Numbered from the stretch's first letter, positions 1 to 8,833 are shown. The stretch: 64,000 bases of DNA from JAYFQE01 sp034927345 (GCA_034927345.1 JAYFQE010000015.1:1-64000), one strand, 5' to 3'. Numbers and translations: made by a program. Notes: generated by a model not told the origin, from the letters alone.

Positions 1-59
1 TTGCGCATATCGGTATAACCGCAGGCCAGGTAGATTTTTGCACCGGCCGGACTGTTCAT
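1..59 (-). CDS. tnpB: IS66 Orf2 (TnpB) family protein, partial
   Basis: Only the first 19 codons lie in the window. They read as the typical IS66 Orf2 N-terminus, with the family-characteristic 'YLACGYTDMR' stretch. The ATG overlaps the TGA of the upstream tnpA gene (ATGA), implying translational coupling, which is normal for IS66 operons. TnpB is an accessory protein required for IS66 transposition; its biochemical role is not well defined. The remainder lies to the left of the window. Confidence 0.75.
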   Translation of the reverse strand, partial: MNSPAGAKIYLACGYTDMR

Positions 60-412
60 TGGCGCAGGACGCCCAAGGCGCGCATTGTTGCGGCCAGAGT
101 CTGTGGATTGGCACCATTATAGATTTCCAGACAAAGATCATGACTACGGATGACGGCGCAAATTCCGGCCGACGCCGGCGGTATGGATGCTGTCTCACGG
201 TTTGTCACCGGCAACTCAGCAAAGATAGGCTCCGATTGTTGAACGGCCAGTTCTTTGCCGCGTAAATTGTGGAGCCAGTAATAATATTTGCTTTCTCCGA
301 TGTGTTGTTCGGCGCACCAGCGTTTGATGTTCAGTCCGCTGGCTTGCTGCTCCAACACGCGCTTCTTCCATTCCTGGATTTGTACTTGATGTTTAACACT
401 GCGCATATCCAT
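56..412 (-). CDS. tnpA: IS66 TnpA accessory protein
   Basis: This 118-residue protein has the layout of IS66-family TnpA (Orf1). A basic N-terminal helix-turn-helix-like region carries 'EWKKRVLEQQASGLNIKRWC' followed by 'GESKYYYWLH', and a variable C-terminal part follows. In the family it is thought to act with TnpB and TnpC in transposition, probably by binding DNA. The gene appears intact. However, the IS21 insertion at 547 now separates it from the IS66 terminal repeat, so whatever promoter lay near that end may have been displaced. Confidence 0.8.
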   Translation of the reverse strand: MDMRSVKHQVQIQEWKKRVLEQQASGLNIKRWCAEQHIGESKYYYWLHNLRGKELAVQQSEPIFAELPVTNRETASIPPASAGICAVIRSHDLCLEIYNGANPQTLAATMRALGVLRQ

Positions 413-546
413 TGGCTGCCTCCGATGTCTCTGCGAGTATTCCGATACACTCTGTTTACTCTGAAAGTATTTGAAGTGAACTCAGTTTACTCCAAGAGTA
501 TTTCAAAGGACATTTTCGCATTTGCTAGGGCCAGTGGAAATCCAGT

Positions 547-625
547 TGCGTAATCCGGTGAATGTTTACAGCTAATCCGGCGAGATGTTAACAGCGAATC
601 CGACCGGATGTTTACACCTTGTGAG
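547..625. repeat. IS21 left terminal repeat array
   Basis: Three related ~22-23-bp units (about 551-572, 573-595, 596-618) share the pattern AATCCGRY..ATGTTWACA. The array ends internally in CCTTGTGAG, which is also found at the inner edge of the right-end array. Such multiple terminal repeats are IstA-binding sites in IS21-family elements. Confidence 0.8.
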
Positions 626-646
626 ACGTTTCCAATATACCAAAAA

Positions 647-1408
647 TCAACTGGTCACGCTAGATTTATCACCACCTTTTCGGCTCCGCAGGAGCCGCAT
701 GGACTCACAGGCCAGTGGGATGCGGATAGCATCGTGCACCAGCCGGTCGAGCACAGCATCGCCGACGGTCACATCCGCGAACAGCGGATGCCACTGAGCA
801 ATCGGCAGCTGGCTGACAATCATCGTCGAACGCTCCTGACAGCGGTCTTCAATAACTTCGAGGAGATCACGGCCAGCGGTGGCGTCCAGCGGCGCAAGCC
901 CCCAGTCATCGAGGATCAGCAGTTGGGCTTTCTTGAGAGTCTTCATCAGTTTGTTGTAACTCCCGTCGCCACGGGCAATGGCCAAGTCGGTCAGCAGGCG
1001 ATTGACTCGGTAATACTGGACCTTGAGCCTCTGGCGGCAGGCACAATTACCGAAAGCACAGGCCAGAAAGGATTTTCCAGTGCCGGTGGCACCAGTGATC
1101 AGCAAATTGTGACCTTCCCGAATCCAGCCACAACTTGACAATTGAATCACCAAATCGCGCGAGAGCCCGCGACTGACCGAGTAATCCAGGTCTTCCAGGC
1201 AAGCATTCTGGCGCATGCCGGCTTTGGCGATCAGATTGCTGAGAAATTTGTTCTGGCGAGCAGTAAACTCGCTGTCAACCAGCAATCCGAAGCGTTCGTC
1301 AAAAGTCAGCTGAGCCATCTGCAGATCATCCTGCTGGCGCCGGTACTCCGCGCACAGCGTTGTCAGTTTCATCCAGGTCAACTTTTCCAGGGTTTGTTGG
1401 TTCAGCAT
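647..1408 (-). CDS. istB: IS21 helper ATPase IstB
   Basis: This protein of about 253 residues is a DnaC-like AAA+ ATPase that works with IstA to select and remodel target DNA. A Walker A motif (GATGTGKS) and Walker B motif (LLILDDWG) are present, and the length is normal for IstB. The start at 1408 is preferred because GAGGAG lies about 10 nt upstream and the product then begins MLNQQTLEKL, the common IstB N-terminus. An ATG at 1426, overlapping the istA stop codon as ATGA, is the alternative and would add six residues. No damage is seen. Confidence 0.93.
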   Translation of the reverse strand: MLNQQTLEKLTWMKLTTLCAEYRRQQDDLQMAQLTFDERFGLLVDSEFTARQNKFLSNLIAKAGMRQNACLEDLDYSVSRGLSRDLVIQLSSCGWIREGHNLLITGATGTGKSFLACAFGNCACRQRLKVQYYRVNRLLTDLAIARGDGSYNKLMKTLKKAQLLILDDWGLAPLDATAGRDLLEVIEDRCQERSTMIVSQLPIAQWHPLFADVTVGDAVLDRLVHDAIRIPLACESMRLLRSRKGGDKSSVTS

Positions 1409-1425
1409 ATCTTGAAGTCTCCTCA

Positions 1426-2982
1426 TCAGCAGTAATAACTGGCGCCCCGCTCATTTTCGTGGTGTGCGACCGGGATGCTGTCGGTGGCGTAATTAAGCTC
1501 AATGACCTTGTCCTGACCGTTTTTCAGGATGTTCTGGACGGTGGAAAACGAGCAGCTGTTCAGGGATCTGGCCTTGGCGCAGGCCGCTTCCAGACGTTCC
1601 TGCCCATAGCGGCTGCCTAGTTGCAGGAGCCCCATACAAGCTTTGTAGGCCTGTTCCTCGAACTTCCTGCTCAGCAGCATCTGGTCAATGACATACTCGG
1701 CATTGTCGCCAATACTCCTGGCCCAGCTACGGTAGCGATCACCATCCCACTGTTTGAATTCGCGGTATTTCCGGTGCGACTCTGGCATATGCTCAGGATT
1801 GGTGACGTATCTTTCATGGGCTCGGCGGCTGTGGCTTCTGGCATGGCTGCAGATCCGCAGGCCGTTCAGGAAGATCTCAATCGTTGTGGAATTAGCTCGC
1901 ACCGTGACCCGCTGGCGGTGGTATGTGTAGGGTACGCTGTAATAATGGTTATCGTACGGGATATGGTAATTGTCCGGAACGCTGAATTCCTTCCAGTCTG
2001 GCTGCTCGAAACGGCCGGATGGCAGTGGCCGCAGCGCCGGACGGTCATATTCCTGAAACAGGTTGTAGCGAGAACCAGGGCGCTTTTGAAAGGGTTGGCT
2101 GACCAGTTCCCCGAGCAGAAAGGTAATATGTTCGTTGAGTTCTGCCAATGTGAAAAAGACCTTCTTGCGAAGCCGGCCCAGCAGCCAGGTTTCCAGCCAG
2201 CCGACACTGCCTTCGACGACTGATTTGTCCTGAGGTTCAGAGACTCGCGCCGGCACAATGGCGACAGCATAATACTCGCTGAACTCCTGGTAGGTTTTGT
2301 TGATTTCCGGATCGTAATAGTTTGGTCGATTGGTGGCGGTCTTGCAGTTATCGGGGATCAGGACTCGGGGGACACCGCCGAAATACTCCAACGCATGGAT
2401 ATGCGCGGTGATCCAGCTGTTCATTTTCTCGTCGGCGAACGCCTCACAATAGGGGTAGCCGCTGAATCCCAGCGCGGCCACGAAAAAGTGCGCCTTGCTC
2501 AGCTCACCGGTTTCGCGGTCGCAGAGAATCTCCAGCTTGTCGCCGGCCCAATCGACCTGCATTTCATAGCCAGGCTCGCGATCGACCACCATCGTCACGT
2601 TATGGCGCTGCGCCCATTCGCGATAGCGTGCACAGAATTGCGAGTATTCCAGACCATCGGCGTCCTGGGTCTTGTATTCCGTCCACAAAAACCGCAAATT
2701 CAGGCTTTTGTGACGTTTCATCTCATCGTGAATGGTTTGAAAATCTGGTTCCGGCTTCTTGAAGCGTGGCTGCCCGGCCTCGGGGTGGAATAGCCTGACC
2801 AGCTCGTCATCCTGGATTTTCTCGGATTGCTCCCAGTCCAACCCTAACTCCTGAGCCTTCTTCAGATACTCGATGACCTTCGGCCTGGATTTGCCAACGC
2901 TGGCGCTGATCTGGGTGTTGTTGAGCCCCATGGATTTCAGTCGGAGCATTTCTCGTATCACTTTGCTTGTTAGCCTCCGCAT
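1426..2982 (-). CDS. istA: IS21 transposase IstA
   Basis: This is a DDE transposase of about 518 residues. An N-terminal helix-turn-helix region is followed by an RNase H-fold core in which the acidic triad can be seen: Asp in 'QVDWAG', Asp in 'LIPDNC' and Glu in 'SVVEGSV'. A C-terminal region thought to contact IstB follows. The ATG at 2982 is chosen because AAGGGG lies eight bases upstream. A longer frame begins at 3045 but would run back into the terminal repeat array. The gene overlaps istB through ATGA and appears intact. Confidence 0.93.
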   Translation of the reverse strand: MRRLTSKVIREMLRLKSMGLNNTQISASVGKSRPKVIEYLKKAQELGLDWEQSEKIQDDELVRLFHPEAGQPRFKKPEPDFQTIHDEMKRHKSLNLRFLWTEYKTQDADGLEYSQFCARYREWAQRHNVTMVVDREPGYEMQVDWAGDKLEILCDRETGELSKAHFFVAALGFSGYPYCEAFADEKMNSWITAHIHALEYFGGVPRVLIPDNCKTATNRPNYYDPEINKTYQEFSEYYAVAIVPARVSEPQDKSVVEGSVGWLETWLLGRLRKKVFFTLAELNEHITFLLGELVSQPFQKRPGSRYNLFQEYDRPALRPLPSGRFEQPDWKEFSVPDNYHIPYDNHYYSVPYTYHRQRVTVRANSTTIEIFLNGLRICSHARSHSRRAHERYVTNPEHMPESHRKYREFKQWDGDRYRSWARSIGDNAEYVIDQMLLSRKFEEQAYKACMGLLQLGSRYGQERLEAACAKARSLNSCSFSTVQNILKNGQDKVIELNYATDSIPVAHHENERGASYYC

Positions 2983-2997
2983 ACTGCTTTCCCCTTT

Positions 2998-3018
2998 ACA
3001 ATGGTCTTCGACCATTGT
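2998..3018 (-). promoter_or_regulatory. Perfect hairpin just upstream of istA
   Basis: Nine-base arms (ACAATGGTC / GACCATTGT) flank a 3-base loop, 16 bases upstream of the istA start codon. In mRNA entering from outside the element the stem would form close to the ribosome binding site. It could limit transposase expression by impinging transcripts; this role is inferred from position only. Confidence 0.5.
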
Positions 3019-3027
3019 AAAGGCTGG

Positions 3028-3130
3028 CTCACAAGGTGTTAACATGCCACCGGAATGGGTGTCAACATGTCGCCGGATTCACTGTAAACATGTGACCGGA
3101 TTGGGTGTTAACATGTCGTCGGAATATGCA
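3028..3130. repeat. IS21 right terminal repeat array
   Basis: On the minus strand four related units (3130-3103, 3102-3080, 3079-3057, 3056-3035) carry the same consensus as the left array. They are followed by the shared inner CTTGTGAG block (3035-3028). The right end therefore has one more unit than the left, an asymmetry that may matter for transposase loading. Confidence 0.8.
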
Positions 3131-3153
3131 CCAGTGTTTTATTGGACGCTTAC
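3131..3153. repeat. IS66 terminal inverted repeat
   Basis: Read on the minus strand the segment starts GTAAGCGTCCAATAAAACAC, a typical IS66-family tip. Its innermost five bases are the right copy of the IS21 target duplication. The bases immediately outside (3154-3161) would be the 8-bp IS66 target duplication, but the other copy is off the window. Confidence 0.7.
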
Positions 3154-3222
3154 GATTGTACTTCATAAACAATCAGCCCCTTTCTTTATGTGTCTGGAAC
3201 CCATGGCGGGATTCCGACCGAT

Positions 3223-3253
3223 AAAAAAAGAAGAGCCATTACTGGTTCCTCTT
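3223..3253 (-). terminator. Terminator of the hsd operon
   Basis: On the minus strand an AAGAG...CTCTT stem with an imperfect inner part (a 3-base bulge, then CC/GG) is followed by a C and seven T residues. It lies 29 bases beyond the stop codon of the last operon gene. Confidence 0.55.
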
Positions 3254-3281
3254 AGCCTTGATTAGAATTTCAAACTTGATA

Positions 3282-5711
3282 TCATTCTGAATAGTATCGA
3301 TATGATTGAGTTAATGCCTTCTCGACTTCTGCCGAAATTTTATCAGAAATAATTGAAAGCGTCTTTAATTGTTGATCGCAGGCTAATAATGAAATACCTT
3401 CAGATTCTAATTTACTTAGATACTCCAAATATTTCAAAATTCTAACTTTTCGTTTTTCCATTCTTGCAGGAATGTATGTCTCATAATCAATCAAATTACT
3501 TGTAGAAAGCAAAAACTCCCAAGTGTCTTGATCATCAATAACTGTGTCATATAAGCATGCTTCTACATAAACAAGCTTGCATGATAAGTATTTGATATAA
3601 TAAGCTCCACGCTTTGTAATAGAAATTACAGATTGCCGCGTAATTTCATCAGAATTAGTACATCTCAATAATCCGAATTTCAACAAATCTATAATGCATC
3701 TTATAATGCTTGCCTCAGACGTTCCGAGTTTTGTGAATACTTCAATTAAAGTTCCAACTATCACTTCCTTGTCGACATCACTTCGGGCAGCCAAAAACAA
3801 ATATTTTAAGATATATAAACGAAGAAGCCTTATATTCTTGTAGCCCAGCTTAGACTCGAAGATGTTAATACATTCTGCACGATCTTCCTTGAATAATTTC
3901 CATTGTCCTAGGATTGAACCTTTAAATACCTCATGAAAGGGAAAGCTATAATTATATTCGCCACTTAAATATGACTTTATAGCTCTGTCTGCTTGAATGT
4001 GTCCTGATGACAAAAAATTGATCGCTAAAGACAAACCCTTTCGAATATTATTATCAGCGATCGATTCTATAAAAATGCCCGTTTCGCCTTGTAAAACACT
4101 TCGCTGAACTATGTCAAAGAATATACTGAGATCAGGTACTTCAAGAAACATGCCATTTTCAAGTGGAATATGTGCTGATTTTTTTTCAAGTACTTTCTTT
4201 GAATATGTAAACCTTTGCGATAATACAGCTCTAAAAGATGGTGGATCTAACCAAAGTTTTCGCAGTTCATAAGCATCAAATAAAGAGTCATTTCTATGTT
4301 TAATAAATGTGCTGTCACGGATAGACATAATAATATTTGCATTAATCCTTTTTGATATGGCTATTCCTTCTGAAAAAACCTTCGTTTCAAGTATTTCATC
4401 TTCATAAAGATCGATGTTATCAAGAACAATTATACATGTCGACATTTTCGTCATATATGACAAAACTTTCTCAACATATGGTTCTTCCCTTTCAAAATCG
4501 TCAGCAATTCTTTGTTGAATAATTCGATTAAACTCAGTCTTATCACTTGAATATATCAATGCATACGGACCACGAGCTAATGCAGATATTTCATCTGCAT
4601 ATGCAGGTTGAATAACATTTTTGTAGTCTATAGGATTTTCTTTATGATCCATATTAAGATATTTTAATAGTTCTTGAAAAATGAATGAACGTGGCTCAAC
4701 CCCCTTACCCATTGCCTCAAAGTCAATATAAATCCATCTGACTCTATTTTTTGCAATAATATCACTTCCTGATACATATTCAAAATGCTTAAGATATGTT
4801 GACTTGCCTGCACCCACTTGACCAATTACAAGCGTTACTGCTTTTGATTCTCCACTTGTTGACATTGAAGAGATTACTTTAAGCGAATCGCTTTTCATGC
4901 GTTTAGCAGGTTTGATAACATCTGGTTTAGTGTCTGATAAATATATCCCTAGAGTTGAGTCAAACTTTGTTCTTCCTAAGCTAGTAATAAAACACTTCTC
5001 AAGTTGATCTTTGTTTGATAAAAGAGATCCAGAATAAAAAGCACTATCTAACGCGGGCGCTATATAATCAGCAATATTGTTCCTGTCAACTCTTGCATCT
5101 GAATCTTTAACTTCATGAATAAGTTTTTTTTCAGGTTCAAATGGGGCTAAACTCGTTATTAGTTCAGTTGAACCATTTTCAACTGCTGGCATACAAAGAT
5201 GTCTGAATAATTTCTCAGCATCTATTATATTTTCAAAAGGGAATACTAAATAAGCATAAGAATTTTCATAATTATCTGTTTTACTTCTTTGAAAATAGCA
5301 CCAACATTGTCCATTGGTTACAACTACTAAGTCTGCACTTTTACTTAGTGCATATTCTCTTGCTTGGTGTATAGCGTTTTTGATCTCTCCAACACCAAGA
5401 ACTGATCCATTGATTTTGAGTTTACTTTTCTGTGTTGGATTCGGGAATGATAAACCAGCTTTTTTGGCTTCAACAATAATCGTCATATCTGCAACTCGAA
5501 GTGTATAATCTACATACCCTTGCCTACTTGCAATTGATGATTCTTCGACAGTTATCTGACCATTTTCCCAAAGTAGGACTTCCCTAATAATCCTGTCGAT
5601 GATAGAAAAACGTGTCTGTGCTTCAGATAATAAACTTAGATCCTTGTTCTTCACTGATTCATATATCTCATCAAACGTATCCGAAACTACTCCCCAATCT
5701 ACTTCATACAT
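3282..5711 (-). CDS. HsdR-N-like nuclease fused to a P-loop NTPase, downstream of type I RM
   Basis: This 809-residue protein begins with a domain resembling the N-terminal nuclease domain of type I restriction enzymes and related PD-(D/E)XK proteins. Asp68 in 'YVDYTL' and Glu81-Ala-Lys83 match the D...ExK core. A P-loop NTPase follows, with Walker A 'GQVGAGKS' near residue 298 and a Walker B-like 'IIVLDNID' near 430. The arrangement suggests a STAND/AAA-type regulatory ATPase. The C-terminal ~250 residues look helical and may include a winged helix ('ASIIRCIIDLLKFGLLR'). The start at 5711 has AGGAGG upstream. Only 20 bases separate it from the hsdR stop codon, so it is probably the last gene of the hsd operon. 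It is clearly more AT-rich than its neighbours. A back-up or partner defence effector is inferred; no established gene name is known to me. Confidence 0.75.
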   Translation of the reverse strand: MYEVDWGVVSDTFDEIYESVKNKDLSLLSEAQTRFSIIDRIIREVLLWENGQITVEESSIASRQGYVDYTLRVADMTIIVEAKKAGLSFPNPTQKSKLKINGSVLGVGEIKNAIHQAREYALSKSADLVVVTNGQCWCYFQRSKTDNYENSYAYLVFPFENIIDAEKLFRHLCMPAVENGSTELITSLAPFEPEKKLIHEVKDSDARVDRNNIADYIAPALDSAFYSGSLLSNKDQLEKCFITSLGRTKFDSTLGIYLSDTKPDVIKPAKRMKSDSLKVISSMSTSGESKAVTLVIGQVGAGKSTYLKHFEYVSGSDIIAKNRVRWIYIDFEAMGKGVEPRSFIFQELLKYLNMDHKENPIDYKNVIQPAYADEISALARGPYALIYSSDKTEFNRIIQQRIADDFEREEPYVEKVLSYMTKMSTCIIVLDNIDLYEDEILETKVFSEGIAISKRINANIIMSIRDSTFIKHRNDSLFDAYELRKLWLDPPSFRAVLSQRFTYSKKVLEKKSAHIPLENGMFLEVPDLSIFFDIVQRSVLQGETGIFIESIADNNIRKGLSLAINFLSSGHIQADRAIKSYLSGEYNYSFPFHEVFKGSILGQWKLFKEDRAECINIFESKLGYKNIRLLRLYILKYLFLAARSDVDKEVIVGTLIEVFTKLGTSEASIIRCIIDLLKFGLLRCTNSDEITRQSVISITKRGAYYIKYLSCKLVYVEACLYDTVIDDQDTWEFLLSTSNLIDYETYIPARMEKRKVRILKYLEYLSKLESEGISLLACDQQLKTLSIISDKISAEVEKALTQSYRYYSE

Positions 5712-5731
5712 ATTAATCCCTCCTGAAAAAC

Positions 5732-8700
5732 CTATTCGCTTACTATCTCGCACATCTGTTTGGCTTGTTCCATGATCAACCTGACTGCCTCCTCAGAAGC
5801 ATCAGGCGGGTATCTATATTTCTTTAACAGACGCTTGATGATTACCCTCATCTTGGCCTGAACATTTTCCCGAATAGTCCAGTCTACAGACAGATTATTC
5901 CGAATGGTGCCAGCCAACTCAGAGGCAATTTGCTTCAAGACCGCATCACCCATAAGATCAACCGCTGACTTATTGGTCGAAAGTGCATCATAGAAGGCAA
6001 TCTCATCAGCTGACAGTCCCAGCTGCTTGCCACGATCCATCTCTGATCGGACATGTTTGGCCAGATCTAGCAGCATCTGAAGGGTTGCCAGGGTGTCAAT
6101 TGACCTCGCAGTATATCTATTAATGGCATCTTGAAGCATATCAGAAAACTTGCGCGACTGAACCAGGTTGATTCGACCAATAGATCTGATTTGTCCAGCC
6201 AACAGTCGTTTTAAGGCTTCCAGAGCCAGGTTCTTGTAGGGCAGCTTCTTGATCTCATCCAGGAATTCATCAGACAGGATCGATATGTCTTGCTTTTGCA
6301 TGCCAGCTACTGAAAGAATATCTACGATCTGATCACTGATTACTGATCGGGAAACCAGTTGATTGATCTCACGATCCAGCTCAGTAATCGTCTTTTTCCC
6401 GTGACCACCCAGAGCCTCCAGCTTGACGATTCCTGCCTTGATGGCCTTGTGGAAGCCTACCAGCTCATCATATGGTTTGACTTCATCCAGCGTCTTGCAG
6501 AGGGCATAGGCCGTACCAAGTTCCAGTACCAGGTTCTTATATTCTTTTTTATCCTCTTCATTCTTGACAATAAAATCAACCGTTTCAGCAATGGCTGCCA
6601 GTTTATCCTTGGTTGAGCCAGTGAAGAACTTCTTGCAGCTATGACCATGCAGAAGGATATCAATTTTCTCCAAGATCTCTTTGAGCTTATCAAGAGCCAC
6701 GTGAGGATCGATGCCTGTCTTGTCTCGATCACTGGGTGTGTAGTCCGAAAGCGCTTCCTTAAGGTTCTGGGCAAAACCAATGTAATCAACGATCAGACCG
6801 CCTGGCTTGTCTTTGTAAACACGATTCACACGGGATATGGCTTGAATCAGATTATGACCTGACATTGGTTTATCGATGTACATGGTGTGCAGAAACGGAA
6901 CATCGAAACCAGTGAGCCACATATCCCTGACGATAACTATCGCTAACGGATCTTTGGGATCTTTCATCCGATTGGCCAGCTGTTTTTTGACAGCAGCAGT
7001 ATGGATATGCGGCTGGAATTCCTTGGGATCTGATGCGCTGCCAGTCATAATGACTTTGATTTTACCTTTGTTATCGTCATCTTCATGCCAATCAGGGCGC
7101 AGCTTTACAATGGCATCATACATTTCCACACAGATACGGCGAGACATGCAGACGATCATGGCTTTGCCCCAGATGGCTGACTGACGCTGTTCAAAATGAG
7201 TAACAAGATCTTTGGCAACAAGCTCAACGCGTTGCTCGCTGCCGACCACCTTTTCCAATTGCGACCATTCAGCTTTTTTCTGTTCTTTAATAGAATCTTC
7301 CTGATACTCCGTAATATCCTCGAAGTCATCATCAACAACAGGCTTCATGTCTTCAGGGAAGGACAGCTTAGCCAAGCGACTCTCATAATAGATCGGTACT
7401 GTCACTTTATCTTCAATGGACTGGGACATGTCGTAGATGTCGATATAATCGCCGAAGACAGCTGGGGTATTCTTATCCTTGGTTTCAACAGGTGTGCCTG
7501 TGAAGCCGATGAAGGAAGCCTGGGGCAGGGCATTGTGGAGATATCGGGCATAACCGTACTTGATCTCGGCATCATCTTCGGTCTTGACAACTCGGGCATC
7601 AAAGCCATATTGAGAACGATGGGCTTCATCAGCAATAACGATAATATTCTGACGGTCATTGAGCACCATTTCCGAATCAACATTGTCTGGCTCAAACTTC
7701 TGGATGGTGGTGAAGATGATGCCACCCGACTGCCTTTGCATCAGCTTTTGCCGCAGATCAGCACGGGTAAGTGCCTGTTCGGGGGTTTGATTCAACAGCT
7801 CAGCCGAATGGCAGAAGGTGGTGAATAACTGGTCATCCAGATCATTACGGTCCGTGATGACGATGATAGTTGGATTGTTCATTTGGCAAATTAATTTTCC
7901 GGTGAAGAAGGCCATGGTGAAACTCTTGCCTGAGCCAGTGGTGTGCCAGATGACACCAATCCGCCGATCACCAGAGGAAGCAGAGGCTCTATGGGCATTC
8001 AGTACGGCTTTATTAACGGCATAATATTGCTGATAGGCCGAGAGGATCTTCCAGGTGTTCTTGCCATCGGATTGGAACATAACAAAGTTGTGGATAATGT
8101 CTATTAATGTCTGTTTATTCAAAAGGCCTGCTGCCAGAGTCTCAAGTTGTGGCATGCTATCTGCTGCTTGAATTGAACCGTCTTTGGTTTTCCAGAAGGT
8201 GTAACGGTCAATTGAAGCGGTCAGTGATCCTGCCTTGGCCTGCAAGCCATCGGAGATGATCAGAAATGAGTTGTAAACCATCAGGGAAGGAATGTCATTC
8301 TTATAGGTCTCCAGTTGATTCCAAGCTAATTCGATGGTGGCTGTCTCATTGATCGGGTTCTTGAGCTCGATGACCACAAGCGGAATGCCATTCACATAGA
8401 TGATCACGTCAGGTCGGCGGTTGTGTTTGTTTTCGATGATAGTCAGCTGATTAACCGCCAGGAATTCATTGTTGTCGGGATGATTCTGGTCAAAGAGCCA
8501 GACCTTCTGGGTACGATATGATCCATCTGGCTGTCTCATCTGGACATCGATACCGTGAGTCACCAGGCGATGGAAGGCATGATTATTGAGGATCAGGGAC
8601 GCGTGCTGGGGAACGAGGACTTGACGCATGGCCTCATCGATGGCTTCAGCGGGCAATCCTTTGTTTATTTGTAACAGACATCTTCTAAGTCTATCTTTAA

Positions 8701-8833
8701 GAACAACCATACCATAATCATGACGCTCATCAGCTATTCCATCAGGAGAGATGTCACCACCTAAGGCATATTCATAGCCCTGTTCCTGCAGCCATTCGAT
8801 TAAGGTTTGTTCCAAGTCAGACTCGTAATACAT
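5732..8833 (-). CDS. hsdR: Type I restriction enzyme, restriction/translocase subunit HsdR
   Basis: This 1033-residue subunit cuts unmethylated DNA after ATP-driven translocation, in complex with HsdM and HsdS. An N-terminal PD-(D/E)XK nuclease is visible as 'PDVIIYVNG..LVVIELKN' around residue 150. It is followed by an SF2 motor with 'TTGSGKS' near residue 301 and 'DEAH' near 401, then 'GFTGTP' and 'SRVNR' motifs further on. Length is normal for HsdR. The start at 8833 follows GGAGG and lies just 4 bases after the hsdS stop codon. A longer frame from 8899 would overlap hsdS and lacks a comparable ribosome site. The gene is intact. Confidence 0.95.
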   Translation of the reverse strand: MYYESDLEQTLIEWLQEQGYEYALGGDISPDGIADERHDYGMVVLKDRLRRCLLQINKGLPAEAIDEAMRQVLVPQHASLILNNHAFHRLVTHGIDVQMRQPDGSYRTQKVWLFDQNHPDNNEFLAVNQLTIIENKHNRRPDVIIYVNGIPLVVIELKNPINETATIELAWNQLETYKNDIPSLMVYNSFLIISDGLQAKAGSLTASIDRYTFWKTKDGSIQAADSMPQLETLAAGLLNKQTLIDIIHNFVMFQSDGKNTWKILSAYQQYYAVNKAVLNAHRASASSGDRRIGVIWHTTGSGKSFTMAFFTGKLICQMNNPTIIVITDRNDLDDQLFTTFCHSAELLNQTPEQALTRADLRQKLMQRQSGGIIFTTIQKFEPDNVDSEMVLNDRQNIIVIADEAHRSQYGFDARVVKTEDDAEIKYGYARYLHNALPQASFIGFTGTPVETKDKNTPAVFGDYIDIYDMSQSIEDKVTVPIYYESRLAKLSFPEDMKPVVDDDFEDITEYQEDSIKEQKKAEWSQLEKVVGSEQRVELVAKDLVTHFEQRQSAIWGKAMIVCMSRRICVEMYDAIVKLRPDWHEDDDNKGKIKVIMTGSASDPKEFQPHIHTAAVKKQLANRMKDPKDPLAIVIVRDMWLTGFDVPFLHTMYIDKPMSGHNLIQAISRVNRVYKDKPGGLIVDYIGFAQNLKEALSDYTPSDRDKTGIDPHVALDKLKEILEKIDILLHGHSCKKFFTGSTKDKLAAIAETVDFIVKNEEDKKEYKNLVLELGTAYALCKTLDEVKPYDELVGFHKAIKAGIVKLEALGGHGKKTITELDREINQLVSRSVISDQIVDILSVAGMQKQDISILSDEFLDEIKKLPYKNLALEALKRLLAGQIRSIGRINLVQSRKFSDMLQDAINRYTARSIDTLATLQMLLDLAKHVRSEMDRGKQLGLSADEIAFYDALSTNKSAVDLMGDAVLKQIASELAGTIRNNLSVDWTIRENVQAKMRVIIKRLLKKYRYPPDASEEAVRLIMEQAKQMCEIVSE

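Larger units (their letters stand above)
547..3130 (-). mobile_element. Complete IS21-family insertion sequence
   Basis: The element is bounded by related termini beginning TGCGTAATCCG at 547 and, on the other strand, TGCATATTCCG at 3130. It is flanked on both sides by CCAGT (542-546 and 3131-3135), a 5-bp target duplication. It encodes istA and istB on the minus strand with an ATGA overlap. Each end carries multiple ~23-bp repeats, as expected for IS21 transposase binding. Both genes and both ends look intact, so the copy may be functional or recently inserted. Confidence 0.93.
1..3153 (-). mobile_element. IS66-family element, interrupted by IS21 and cut by the window edge
   Basis: The segment carries the accessory genes tnpA and tnpB of an IS66-type element at 1-412. 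Its terminal repeat appears at 3131-3153, where the minus strand reads GTAAGCGTCC at the outer tip, as is usual for IS66-family ends. Between them sits a complete IS21 element (547-3130). Removing that element and one copy of the CCAGT duplication restores a continuous IS66 end. The transposase gene proper (tnpC) and the other terminus lie outside the window, so activity cannot be judged. Confidence 0.8.

Noticed and set aside
608..1138. 176-codon plus-strand frame across istB
   Set aside because: Antisense shadow of the istB ATPase gene without its own start signals.
1621..2223. 200-codon plus-strand frame across istA
   Set aside because: It is antisense to the well-supported transposase gene, has no ribosome site and no recognisable domain; GC-rich codon structure keeps the frame open.
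3194..3213. Hairpin GGAACCC-atggc-GGGATTCC, first considered as part of a tRNA
   Set aside because: It lacks the TTC T-loop, an acceptor stem and an anticodon arm; no tRNA can be built around it.
7196..7828. 210-codon plus-strand frame inside hsdR
   Set aside because: It lies opposite the HsdR motor domain, whose motifs are all in the minus-strand frame.
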